Positions 7,901-17,400 of a DNA stretch of 64,000 bases are shown here, piece by piece (position 1 is the first letter of the stretch; the number at the start of each line of letters is the position of its first letter). The stretch is from CAMCXE01 sp036520615 (GTDB lineage: Bacteria; Pseudomonadota; Gammaproteobacteria; Pseudomonadales; Cellvibrionaceae). The position numbers and the translations under genes are program-made. The stretch is from assembly GCA_036520615.1 (NCBI GenBank), contig DATDJI010000083.1:1-64000 (forward strand). The letters run 5' to 3'. The notes under the pieces are model-generated. The model was not told where the DNA came from. It saw only the letters and a program-made list of their open reading frames with translations, and did not search any database.

Positions 7901-8774
7901 GGGGATTACGCTTGCATTCCCAACGTTGGAGCAGCCTTTTAATGTTAATGCCGATCAAACTCGCTTAAAACAAGTGTTGATAAATTTGCTTTCAAATGCG
8001 GTGAAATATAATCGTGCAAACGGCAAAGTTATTGTCACGTGTTTTCAATGTGCTCCGCAGCAGCTGCGTGTTTGTGTAGAAGATACCGGTGTAGGGCTAT
8101 CGCCTGAAAATGTTGCGCAGTTATTCCAGCCTTTTAACCGGTTAGGAAAAGAAAACGGCCCGGAAGAAGGCACAGGTATTGGGTTGGTTGTGACCAAACG
8201 TCTTGTTGAATTAATGGGCGGAAAAATCGATGTAGAAAGCCGCGAAGGCAAGGGTACAGTTTTTTGGATTGACCTTGATATGGCGGCGGAAAATCAGGTG
8301 CCTAGTAAACATAACAGCAATTACACTGACATGTTATTGCCTCCCTCCAGTGATGATTTAGTGAAGAGAAAAATATTGTACGTCGAGGATAACCCAGCTA
8401 ATTTAATGTTAGTAGAAGATATTATGGCTTCTCGGCCTAACATGGCGTTGTTGTCTGCTCGGGATGGTTATCAAGGTATTGAAATTGCCCGACTTGCACA
8501 GCCAGATTTAATTTTAATGGATATTAATCTGCCGGGCATAAGCGGGACCGAGGCGATGCAAATGCTCGCTAAAGACCCAATTACCAGCCATATACCCGTC
8601 ATTGCTCTAAGTGCCAATGCCAATCCGCGCGATATTGAGAAGGGCTTACGCGCAGGCTTTTTCCGCTATCTTACCAAGCCGATTAAAATCAACGAATTTA
8701 TGAGCACCGTCGATTTGGCGCTGGAAGCAAGCGCCACCAAATTAATTTTAGAGAGTGAGGAAAAAATAATATGA
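4920..8774 (+). CDS. Membrane hybrid histidine kinase with five PAS domains and C-terminal receiver
   Basis: 1284 residues. Two membrane helices (~9-31 and ~177-203) flank a periplasmic helical sensor of ~145 residues. Then come five PAS-type domains (starting near 243, 374, 497, 624 and 752; the fourth has the GIWEWD start typical of PAS_3), a HisKA dimerisation helix with phospho-acceptor His908 in SHELRTPL, an HATPase domain with N box (INLLSNAVKY), G1 (DTGVGL) and G2 (GTGIGL), and a receiver domain (~1150-1270) with Asp1201 and conserved KP. All catalytic motifs look intact. The stop overlaps the next gene (ATGA), so the two are translationally coupled. PAS domains may bind cofactors or small molecules; the signal is not evident. 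Output probably flows to the REC-PAS protein and perhaps to the Crp/Fnr-like regulator that follow. Confidence 0.93.
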   Translation: MQAINNRTNIFLLALPTLAVVVIAATVFVFFQRIKEADHMRDRIQLSMRHAESLLISLATFDTAVRDYLPVDSTSAIPSDALRSNITTSLKLLKSTSVDPLSVKQLNVVAPLVEQKVERLNYALELKKSSQLEILNSRLRTGEDMRLTDLIRMEVEKYTQLQSAQLDFYADTFRSNMKYLLFFIIFTMLFMLLFSQGFTYAIYRTLRQRVIRWKTSVSLALEEAVSQQLNLSALPLNSHENKFDLALKSSSEAVIATDREARITLMNNVAEQLTGYSHAFAAGRPIAEIVQIASNDNGKPFGLAVSDLLEKGVPKVSKDTILIGRDGKQRKIADSCSAIRDDNDQVIGAVIVFRDLTDQSSHRPQQLVMDSSGLLQTVFASVADGIIAFDVDTNIIRTVNAAAEKMFGYGHSELIGKRFDHLVSEFDASNKFLSYESNGGNGELYEVQGKLQNGQLFALEMTVSEMRLGTERYCTAVLRNVSARENSVGLAGGYPDRYRNLFNTIDEGFCTLEVIYEDDKPVDYLFIEVNPSFEKQTGLTEVTGKRISQLIPNFEQNSLRVYDRVATTGESARFVQYQPALDRWFDVYACPENSKNNKNVIVLFTDITKRKHAEDALRESDERVRLATEATGVGIWEWDLVQQKMHWDAQMFRIYGVTPTEDGYVDYDDWAIYLLPEDLRNRHAAPSEIRNPGEQRTREFRVKREGEKKFRYIRSVEIMHANAAGEVESIIGTNLDITETKKTEKRLRENERHLRAVIDALPVAIYTTDEEGVLTHFNQAAVEFSGRTPQLGVDRWCISQKLLRPDGTFLAHDSCPMATALNERRQILGAEAIAERPDGTQAWFNAYPTPLFNADGKLIGGINMLIDITERKRLDQVILENNIEMKKAKYLADKANLAKSNFLSNMSHELRTPLGAILGFAQLIEASDPPPTPSQKRSVEQILQAGWYLLDLINEILDLTLVESGKLSLSMEPVSLGDLLSECETMIEPQALTRGITLAFPTLEQPFNVNADQTRLKQVLINLLSNAVKYNRANGKVIVTCFQCAPQQLRVCVEDTGVGLSPENVAQLFQPFNRLGKENGPEEGTGIGLVVTKRLVELMGGKIDVESREGKGTVFWIDLDMAAENQVPSKHNSNYTDMLLPPSSDDLVKRKILYVEDNPANLMLVEDIMASRPNMALLSARDGYQGIEIARLAQPDLILMDINLPGISGTEAMQMLAKDPITSHIPVIALSANANPRDIEKGLRAGFFRYLTKPIKINEFMSTVDLALEASATKLILESEEKII

Positions 8775-9631
8775 AGATAACCGAAGGTGAGATTCTTGCG
8801 GCCAGTATATTAATTGTGGACGACCAAAAGCCAAACGTAATGCTGTTAACGCAACTGTTAACGGAGGCCGGTTATACCTCAGTCAGTTCAACTATGGACC
8901 CCACCCAGGTGAGTCCACTGCATGAGCAGAATCATTACGATTTAATTCTGCTGGATTTGCAGATGCCGCACATGGATGGTTTTCAGGTTATGCAGAATTT
9001 GAAAGAAAAGAATCAAGACGATTATATTCCGGTCATAGTAATTACAGCGCAACCAAGCCTTAAACTGCAAGCTTTGCGAGCCGGCGCCAAGGATTTTGTC
9101 AGTAAGCCCTTTGATTTGGTAGAAATTAAAACCCGCATTCGCAATATGTTGGAAGTTCGGCTGCTGTATAAAAAATTAGATAATTATAAAAATGAGCTGG
9201 AAGAAACGGTGGCTGCGCGCACGCAGGAATTGCGTGAGAGTGAAGCACGTTTTCGCAGTCTTACTGAATTAGCGTCCGACTGGTATTGGGAGCAGGATGA
9301 AGCGGGGAAGTTTATTCGTGTATCCGGCCCAGTTTTACAAATGCTCGGGATACAAGCCGAGGCGGGTACGGACAGCGGATTCGGCACGAGTTCGGATGCG
9401 CAATCCAGTGGTTGGAATGAGCAAGAGCGTAAAAAATTGAAAGAGATAATTGCAGCACGTCAGCCATTTCTTGATTTTTCATTTAGCCGCACCCAAGACG
9501 ATGGAACAGTACAGTATTACCGTGTCAGTGGAGAGCCCATGTTTGATCGCACCAATCAATTTATAGGGTACCGTGGTATTGGCATTCAATGTAAAGACAT
9601 CTCAGGTACGGCCGATGCAAACAACGCCTAG
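8771..9631 (+). CDS. Response regulator with receiver and PAS domain, no output domain
   Basis: 286 residues. Receiver domain at ~10-130 with acidic pair VDD (17-18), phospho-acceptor Asp62 in LLDLQMP, and KPFD near residue 118. A coiled coil (~130-160, with the phrase ETVAARTQELRESEARFRSL often found between REC and PAS) leads to a PAS domain (~155-275). There is no kinase, GGDEF or DNA-binding domain, so it must act through protein contacts or as a phosphate sink. It starts within the stop of the preceding hybrid kinase (4-base overlap) and ends 17 bases inside the next gene, which marks a tight three-gene operon. Confidence 0.88.
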   Translation: MKITEGEILAASILIVDDQKPNVMLLTQLLTEAGYTSVSSTMDPTQVSPLHEQNHYDLILLDLQMPHMDGFQVMQNLKEKNQDDYIPVIVITAQPSLKLQALRAGAKDFVSKPFDLVEIKTRIRNMLEVRLLYKKLDNYKNELEETVAARTQELRESEARFRSLTELASDWYWEQDEAGKFIRVSGPVLQMLGIQAEAGTDSGFGTSSDAQSSGWNEQERKKLKEIIAARQPFLDFSFSRTQDDGTVQYYRVSGEPMFDRTNQFIGYRGIGIQCKDISGTADANNA

Positions 9632-10322
9632 TCCTACTCAAAACCATCTTATTGCGGCGCTCACCAAACCTGAAATTGATCGTCTGACAGCACGGATGCA
9701 ACTGGTAGATCTAAAATTAGGTGAGAAAATTTACGATCCTGGCCAGCCTTTACATTATGCGTATTTCCCTACAACTAGCATTATTTCGCTGCACTATGTT
9801 ACTGAAAACGGTGCATCAGCTGAGGCTGCGGGTGTTGGTAGTGAAGGCATTGTAGGGGTTCCACTGTTTTTGGGCGGTAATAGCACGCCAAGTTCTGCAA
9901 TAGTACAAATAGCCGGGCAGGCTTATCGTTTGGAAGCGAGTATATTAAAAGCCGAGTTTAATTGTGGCCAAATGATGCAGAAGGTTTTATTACGCTATGC
10001 CCAGGCTTTGATGACACAGATGTTCCAGACCGCTGTATGTAATCGCCATCATTCAGTGGAACAACAATTATGCCGCTGGCTTTTGTTAACGGTGGATCGT
10101 GTTGCGACGGACGAGCTTGCGATGACGCAGGAATTGGTGGGAAATATGTTAGGTGTGCGACGAGAAAGTATTACGCAGGCTGCGTCTCTGTTACAAACGG
10201 CCGGTTGTATTCGCTATCGCCGCGGGCATATTGCTGTATTGGATAGAAAGAAGCTGGAGAGCCGCGTCTGTGAATGTTATGGAGTGGTAAAACAAGAGAT
10301 AAACAGATTAATGAAAAAATAA
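9615..10322 (+). CDS. Crp/Fnr-family transcription regulator
   Basis: 235 residues. N-terminal cyclic-nucleotide-binding-like beta barrel (~15-110; GEKIYDPGQP, YAYFPTTSIISL) and a C-terminal winged helix (~145-220) with TQELVGNMLGVRRESITQAA as the DNA-recognition part. The usual cAMP-contacting Arg-Ser pair and the Fnr iron-sulfur cysteine set are not seen, so the effector is unknown. This matches a widespread subgroup of Crp-like regulators found beside sensor kinases. The ATG at 9615 is chosen over an upstream frame extension because it gives the normal family N-terminus; it overlaps the end of the REC-PAS gene. Probably the transcriptional output or an accessory regulator of the kinase operon. 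Confidence 0.88.
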   Translation: MQTTPSPTQNHLIAALTKPEIDRLTARMQLVDLKLGEKIYDPGQPLHYAYFPTTSIISLHYVTENGASAEAAGVGSEGIVGVPLFLGGNSTPSSAIVQIAGQAYRLEASILKAEFNCGQMMQKVLLRYAQALMTQMFQTAVCNRHHSVEQQLCRWLLLTVDRVATDELAMTQELVGNMLGVRRESITQAASLLQTAGCIRYRRGHIAVLDRKKLESRVCECYGVVKQEINRLMKK

Positions 10323-10375
10323 TAATAAAAATTGTCGAGGGTGAGTTTATTTGGAAAGCTCTGAATAAATAAGTT

Positions 10376-10420
10376 GTCTTTAATCCGGCGCGGATAGAAA
10401 GTCCGCGCCGGATTAAAGAC
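10376..10420. repeat. Perfect 19-bp inverted repeat
   Basis: GTCTTTAATCCGGCGCGGA at 10376-10394 and its exact complement at 10402-10420 with loop TAGAAAG. It lies 54 bases after the regulator stop and lacks a T run. It may end transcription, stabilise the mRNA end, or be a recombination or binding site. Confidence 0.7.
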
Positions 10421-10578
10421 TTACCCGTATGTTTTGCAAACCCTGATTACGTAAACGTCCTATCTGCTTAGTTTTTGGAAATGGTCACTAGCGCTTTGTG
10501 TTATTCATGTTGTGAGGCCGACGAAAACGAGAAATTGTCTCAGATAAAAAGGATCGTAAAGGCTGCTCGTAATTTTTA

Positions 10579-10610
10579 AAAAACGCCTGATATAGCAACG
10601 AGGCGTTTTT
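10579..10610 (-). terminator. Terminator between convergent operons
   Basis: AAAAACGCCT (10579-10588), 12-base loop, AGGCGTTTTT (10601-10610). It overlaps the stop of the minus-strand CheR-like gene and can act for both converging operons. Confidence 0.8.
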
Positions 10611-11430
10611 ATTTTCTGTACAGCCCCTGTTTAGGCGAAACAGCCGTGTAGTGCAAGATATAAGGCATTAGCTCAGTGAAGTTGGTATCAACGATACTTA
10701 ATATGCCAAACGGCGGTAAGCTTTCATGAAATAATTTCAGCGCACGGCGGCGCAAGCGGGATGTGTATTCACTTAAGCCACCACGGCAGACAATTAATTC
10801 AAATTCATTAAATGATGCGTCCGTACCTACGTTGTATTGGGCCCAGGTAATATTCCTGCCCAGCTCCGGATGGAAAATGGCCGCGTCTCCTTCCTGTTTA
10901 AAATAATTATTAAGTGAGCGAGTGCCGCCTGCGCGCAGATAATTTTTTTCGTATTGAGCTTGTTTTACCAGGGGAAATTTTCCTTCGCGGGCCTCGCTTA
11001 ATAAAGTGGCGTTGGTGCCGGTGGCAAAAATCAGCGTTTTATGTAAAAGATCTTCCTCCATTAATACAATTGCCAATTCATAAGCATCTTCAGCGACGCT
11101 GCAATCGCTAATCCATATTTTCGGTGCCGGGCAGGAGCGCAGCCAAGGCACGATTAATTTACGCAATTCCACCGTATGGTCCGGGTGATCGAATAATCCG
11201 GCATTATGGGCATCCAGCGCACGCAATAACGCATCTATATACGTATTGTCGTGCAGGACTAAATGCTGCAGCACTGATATCGTGGGAATATCGTGCGTAT
11301 GCATAAAATCGCGTAATTTACGCCGAATAACCTCGCGTTGATGGTTGCGAAAATCATCGCCAAAACGATGAAAAATCGCCTCCAGCAGTAGCGTAATCTC
11401 CAGGTTTTCAATTGTTGTTGAATTCCCCAT
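10609..11430 (-). CDS. CheR-like protein with degenerate SAM-binding site
   Basis: 273 residues from the ATG at 11430 (an alternative ATG at 11451 overlaps the upstream kinase by 13 bases). N-terminal ~70 residues match the CheR helical domain (LLLEAIFHRFGDDFRNH...RRKLRDF). In the methyltransferase domain the glycine loop normally reading W-S-A-G-C-S-T-G-E-E is W-I-S-D-C-S-V-A-E-D (residues ~106-115): both glycines are lost. The later CRNVLIYF-type motif is CRGGLSEY. SAM binding and methyl transfer are therefore doubtful; the protein may be a binding or scaffold partner of the giant kinase encoded immediately upstream in the same operon. HAMP-array kinases paired with CheR homologues are known, though usually with intact motifs. 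Confidence 0.75.
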   Translation of the reverse strand: MGNSTTIENLEITLLLEAIFHRFGDDFRNHQREVIRRKLRDFMHTHDIPTISVLQHLVLHDNTYIDALLRALDAHNAGLFDHPDHTVELRKLIVPWLRSCPAPKIWISDCSVAEDAYELAIVLMEEDLLHKTLIFATGTNATLLSEAREGKFPLVKQAQYEKNYLRAGGTRSLNNYFKQEGDAAIFHPELGRNITWAQYNVGTDASFNEFELIVCRGGLSEYTSRLRRRALKLFHESLPPFGILSIVDTNFTELMPYILHYTAVSPKQGLYRK

Positions 11431-11438
11431 ATCTAAAC

Positions 11439-14400
11439 TCAATGCAACCATACACGCATAAGCGAGAGTAATTGCACCACATCCACAGGCTTGGTGATGT
11501 AGTCTGAGGCGCCCGCAGCGATACATTTATCGCGGTCGCCCTTCATCGCTTTGGCCGTGAGCGTGATAATGGGCAAAGCCTTAAAACGCGGAATTTGGCG
11601 AATGGCGCGCATCGTGTCGTAGCCATCCATCTCCGGCATCATAATGTCCATTAGCACTATTTCGATGGCGGGGTCCTTCTTCAGCATTTCAATGCCGTCA
11701 CGGCCATTTTCCGCAAACGATACCTTCATATGGTGGCGCTCCAGTACGGAGCTTAAGGCAAAAATATTGCGCAGGTCGTCATCAACAATTAACACGTGGC
11801 GCCCGGCGAGGCCAGCATCGGCTGCCTGCATCTCGTCGAGTATTTTGCGCTGGGGTTCGGGCATGCTTTTGTGAGCCCTATGCAGAAATAAGGAGGTTTC
11901 ATTTAATAGCCGCTCGGGTGAGCGAGCATCTTTCACCACCACAGTTTTGCCGACGCGTTTTAGCTTGGTGATTTCGCTGCGTGTTAAATCCTTTGCGGTG
12001 TAGACCACGACGGGCACATTCTTGAGCATGGTGTCGTTGCTCATCGTATCTAATACGTCAAAGCCGCTCATATCCGGGAGGGTCAAATCTAAGATGACGC
12101 AGTCAAAATGGTTATTTGCTAGCGCCTCTAGGGCCTCTTTACCACTGGCTACAGCGTGAATCTGTACGTCCGTCGTACCGATTAAATTCACAATGTTATC
12201 GCGCTGTACCGCGTCATCTTCCACGACTAACAAGCTGCGTTTGCCGCGCACTAGGTAGCGCTGAATGCGCACCAATTCATGCTGTAAGCGCTCTTCTGTA
12301 ATCGGCTCTGCCAAATAAGAAACCGCTCCAAGGCTAAGACTGCGCTCACGCTCCTGTTCTTGCTCGGAGCTATCGGTGAACGGTGTGCCGGAGAGCACAT
12401 GAATAGGTATATGGCGAGTTGCCGGGTCGCGTTTTAGGCGCTCAACGATAGTAAAACCGTCAACGTCCGTCAGCTGAAGGTTCACCATAATGGCCGAAGG
12501 CAGATAGTCTCGCGCCAGTGTTAGTACGGAATCGCCGCTGAGGCTTACGATGCCCTTAAAGTTCTGCTCTCGCGCGGCATCCAATCGCATGCGCGCGCGG
12601 GTTTCGTCGTGATCAACAATTAAAATCGCCGGATCGCCTTCTGACATCAGTGCGCGGTCGTCAAAACTCGGCTCATTCTCCACGGCATCGTAGGTTTCTG
12701 GCTCCCGAATAGGTGCAATTTGTATAACCGGTGACGCATGAGCTGAGCGTTTGAAGCTGACGTTTGGGGGCAGGGCGGGTATGTACAGGCTATTGGAGTG
12801 GGCGAACGCATCTGCCCCATTCGCCGCACCCCGGTTGTAGGGGAGGAATAGGGTGAATGTACTGCCCTCATCGACCTGGCTTTCCACACGGATTTCACCA
12901 CCGAGTAAGCGTGCTAATTCGCGGCTGATGGAAAGCCCCAAGCCCGTGCCGCCGTAGCGGCGCGCCGTACTGCCGTCCGCCTGCTGGAAGGCTTCGAAAA
13001 TCAGCTGCAGTTTGTCCGCCGCGATCCCCACGCCAGAGTCGGTTACGGAAAAGGCCAGTACGGCATCAGCTTGCGACAGTGTAGGGTGATCCACTGTCCA
13101 GCCTTTGCCGACCAGTCCTATATGCAACACCACTTGCCCACGTGTAGTGAACTTAAACGCATTGGAGAGCAGGTTTTTAAGAATCTGCTGCAGGCGCGTG
13201 GTGTCGGTCATCATGGCTGGCGGTAGCGACTCGGCAAGCTCCACAACAAAGTCCAGTTGTTTGGCTTCGGCCATATGCCGGAAGGTTCGCTCGACATAAT
13301 TGCTGATAGTTTGGAAGCGGTATTCGCTTACTTCTAGAGTCACGGTGCCGGATTCGATCTTCGACAGGTCAAGAATGTCGTTAATCAGCGTTAATAAGTC
13401 GCTGCCCGAGCCGTGAATAGTCTTGGCAAACTCCACTTGGCGCTCAGATAAGTTGCCGCTAGGGTTATCGCTTAGTTGCTGCGCCAGAATTAACAAACTG
13501 TTCAACGGTGTGCGCAGTTCATGGGACATGTTGGCTAGGAATTCGGACTTATACTTCGACGAAAGGGCAAGCTGGCTGGCCTTTTCTTCCAGCTCAAGTT
13601 TCGCTTGTTCCACCTCAGTATTTTTGCGTTCCACCTCGATGTTTTGATCGGAAAGTAGGCGGGCTTTTTCAGCCAATTCTTGGTTGGTTTGCTGCAGTTC
13701 TTGGGCGAGGGATTGAGATTGTGTTAACAAGCTTTCGGTACGGCTGTTCGCTTCGATCGTATTTAATACCGCACCGATGGATTCCATTAACTGATCGAGA
13801 AACGACAAATGCGTTTCGGTAAAGCGATCCAACGAAGCAATCTCGATAACCGCTTTCACCTCCTGTTCAAACAGAATAGGCAGAACGACAATATTTTTCG
13901 GGGTGGCCGCACCCAGTCCAGATGAAACCTGAATGTAATCGTTGGGGACATCGGTAAGCCAGATGCGCATTTTTTCCTGTGCACACTGACCGACTAAGCC
14001 TTCGCCAGGCAGGAATGATGTAGGTAATTTGCGGTTAGAACGGTAGGCGTAACTTGCGATCATGCGTAGGCGCGAATCCTTGTTGCGGCCGTCCATCATG
14101 TAGAACACACCGTGGTGAGCGGTTACCAGTGGAGCGAGTTCGGAGAGAATTAATGAGCTTACTGTTTCTAAATCACGCTGGCCTTGCAGTAAGCGAGTGA
14201 AGCGCGCGAGGTTGGTTTTGAGCCAGTCTTGCTGAGCGTTTTTCTGCGTGGTTTCTTTAAGGTTGCGGATCATCTCGTTAATATTGTCTTTCAGATCCGA
14301 TACTTCACCGCGCGCTTCTACCTGAATTGAGCGCGATAAGTCACCGCGTGTTACCGCCGTGGCCACCTCGGCAATTGCGCGTACCTGTGTTGAGAGGTTC

Positions 14401-17400
14401 GCGGCTAACTGGTTTACGTTTTCGGTTAAATCTTTCCAGGTACCAGCGGCGCCCGGTACGCTCGCCTGGCCACCGAGCTTTCCTTCCACACCCACCTCAC
14501 GGGCAACCGTCGTGGCCTGGTCGGCGAACACGGCGAGGGTGTCGGTCATTTCGTTGATCGTATTGGCAAGCGCTGCGATCTCACCTTGGGCCGCCACGGT
14601 GAGTTTCTTTTTAAGATCGCCGTTGGCTACGGCTGTTACTACCCCGGCAATACCGCGCACCTGAGCGGTGAGGTTCGCCGCCATAAAGTTTACGTTATCG
14701 GTTAAGTCTTTCCAGGTTCCCGCAGCTCCAGCCACCTGAGCCTGGCCACCAAGCTTACCTTCTGTACCTACTTCCCTCGCCACACGAGTTACTTCCGATG
14801 CGAACGAAGAGAGCTGGTCCACCATTACGTTTATCGTGTTTTTAAGTTCGAGAATTTCGCCTTTTACATCCACGGTGATTTTTTTCGATAAGTCACCGCG
14901 TGCCACAGCCGTGGTTACCGCCGCAATGTTACGCACCTGGCCTGTGAGGTTCGAGGCCATGAAGTTCACGTTATCGGTTAAGTCTTTCCAGGTGCCCGAG
15001 GCACCGGGCACGTTGGCTTGGCCTCCAAGACGCCCTTCAGTACCTACCTCCCGCGCTACCCGCGTTACTTCCGAGGCGAACGAGCGCAGCTGATCCACCA
15101 TCGTATTGATCGTGTCTTTTAACTGCAGAATCTCACCTTTTGCGTCGGCGGAGATTTTCTTCGATAAGTCACCGTTGGCCACGGCCGTTGTTACATCGGC
15201 GATGTTACGCACCTGAGAGGTGAGGTTACCGGCCATGAAGTTCACAGAATCGGTCAAGTCCTTCCAGGTACCGGCCACACCGGACACATTCGCCTGGCCA
15301 CCGAGTTTCCCTTCCGTACCTACTTCCCGCGCCACCCGGGTTACTTCTGAGGCGAACGAGGAGAGCTGGTCCACCATGACGTTAATCGTGTCTTTTAATT
15401 CGAGAATTTCGCCCTTAGCGTCGGCGGTGATTTTTTTCGACAGGTCTCCCCGTGCCACGGCAGTGGTTACATCGGCGATGTTGCGCACCTGGCCTGTCAG
15501 GTTCGAGGCCATGAAGTTTACGTTGTCGGTCAAATCCTTCCAGGTTCCGCCCACCCCTTTTACTTGCGCCTGGCCGCCGAGCTTACCTTCGGTCCCCACT
15601 TCCCGAGCCACGCGGGTTACTTCTGAGGCGAACGAGTTGAGCTGGTCCACCATGATGTTAATGGTGTTTTTTAATTCGAGAATTTCGCCTTTTACATCCA
15701 CGGTGATTTTTTTCGACAGGTCGCCGTTGGCCACAGCCGTAGTTACATCGGCGATGTTACGCACCTGGCCGGTAAGGTTCCCCGCCATGGAGTTTACCGA
15801 GTCGGTGAGGTCTTTCCAGGTACCTGCCACACCCAATACGTTGGCCTGGCCGCCAAGCTTACCTTCGGTCCCCACCTCCCGTGCGACCCGGGTTACTTCC
15901 GAAGCGAATGACGAGAGCTGGTCAACCATTACGTTGATCGTATCTTTAAGCTCGAGAATTTCCCCTTTTACGTCCACGGTGATTTTTTTCGACAGGTCAC
16001 CCCGAGCCACCGCTGTGGTTACCTCGGCAATGTTACGTACTTGGCCTGTTAGGTTCGAAGCCATGAAGTTCACATTATCGGTCAAATCCTTCCAGGTTCC
16101 GCCCACGCCTTTTACATGCGCCTGGCCGCCGAGTTTTCCTTCCGTACCTACCTCACGAGCTACCCGCGTTACTTCCGAGGCGAATGAGTTGAGCTGGTCC
16201 ACCATGACGTTAATGGTGTTTTTCAATTCGAAAATTTCACCTTTTACATCCACGGTGATTTTTTTCGACAGGTCACCGTTGGCCACCGCCGTGGTTACCT
16301 CGGCGATGTTACGTACTTGACCGGTCAGGTTACCGGCCATGGAGTTTACTGAGTCGGTTAAGTCTTTCCAGGTACCTGCCACACCTAATACATTGGCCTG
16401 GCCGCCGAGCTTCCCTTCGGTCCCCACTTCCCGTGCCACGCGGGTTACTTCCGAGGCGAATGAGTTGAGCTGGTCCACCATGACGTTAATGGTGTTTTTC
16501 AGCTCAAAAATCTCGCCTTTTACATCCACGGTGATTTTTTTCGACAAGTCGCCGTTGGCCACGGCCGTGGTCACTTCGGCGATGTTGCGCACCTGGCCGG
16601 TGAGGTTACCGGCCATGGAGTTTACTGAGTCGGTCAAGTCCTTCCAGGTACCGGCAATACCCGATACGTTGGCCTGGCCGCCAAGCTTACCTTCTGTACC
16701 TACCTCACGCGCCACCCTGGTTACTTCCGAGGCGAACGAGGAGAGCTGGTCCACCATGACGTTGATCGTATCTTTTAATTCGAGAATTTCGCCTTTTACA
16801 TCCACGGTGATTTTTTTCGACAGATCACCGCGTGCCACCGCTGTGGTTACCTCGGCGATGTTGCGCACCTGGCCGGTGAGGTTCGAAGCCATGAAGTTCA
16901 CGTTATCGGTTAAATCCTTCCAGGTTCCGCCCACACCTTTTACTTGCGCTTGCCCACCGAGCTTACCTTCCGTACCCACTTCCCGCGCCACCCGGGTTAC
17001 TTCCGAGGCGAATGAGGAGAGCTGGTCCACCATGACGTTAATGGTGTTTTTTAATTCGAGGATTTCGCCTTTTACATCCACGGTAATTTTCTTGGAAAGA
17101 TCTCCGGTCGCCACCGCCGTGGTTACATCGGCGATGTTACGCACCTGCGAGGTAAGGTTTCCCGCCATGGAATTTACCGAGTCGGTTAAATCCTTCCAGG
17201 TACCCGCAACACCTTTTACCTGCGCCTGGCCGCCGAGTTTTCCTTCGGTACCCACCTCACGCGCCACCCGGGTTACTTCCGAGGCGAATGATGAGAGCTG
17301 ATCCACCATGACGTTGATCGTATCTTTGAGCTGGAGAATTTCCCCTTTAACGTCCACGGTGATTTTTTTCGAAAGATCGCCATTGGCCACTGCCGTGGTT

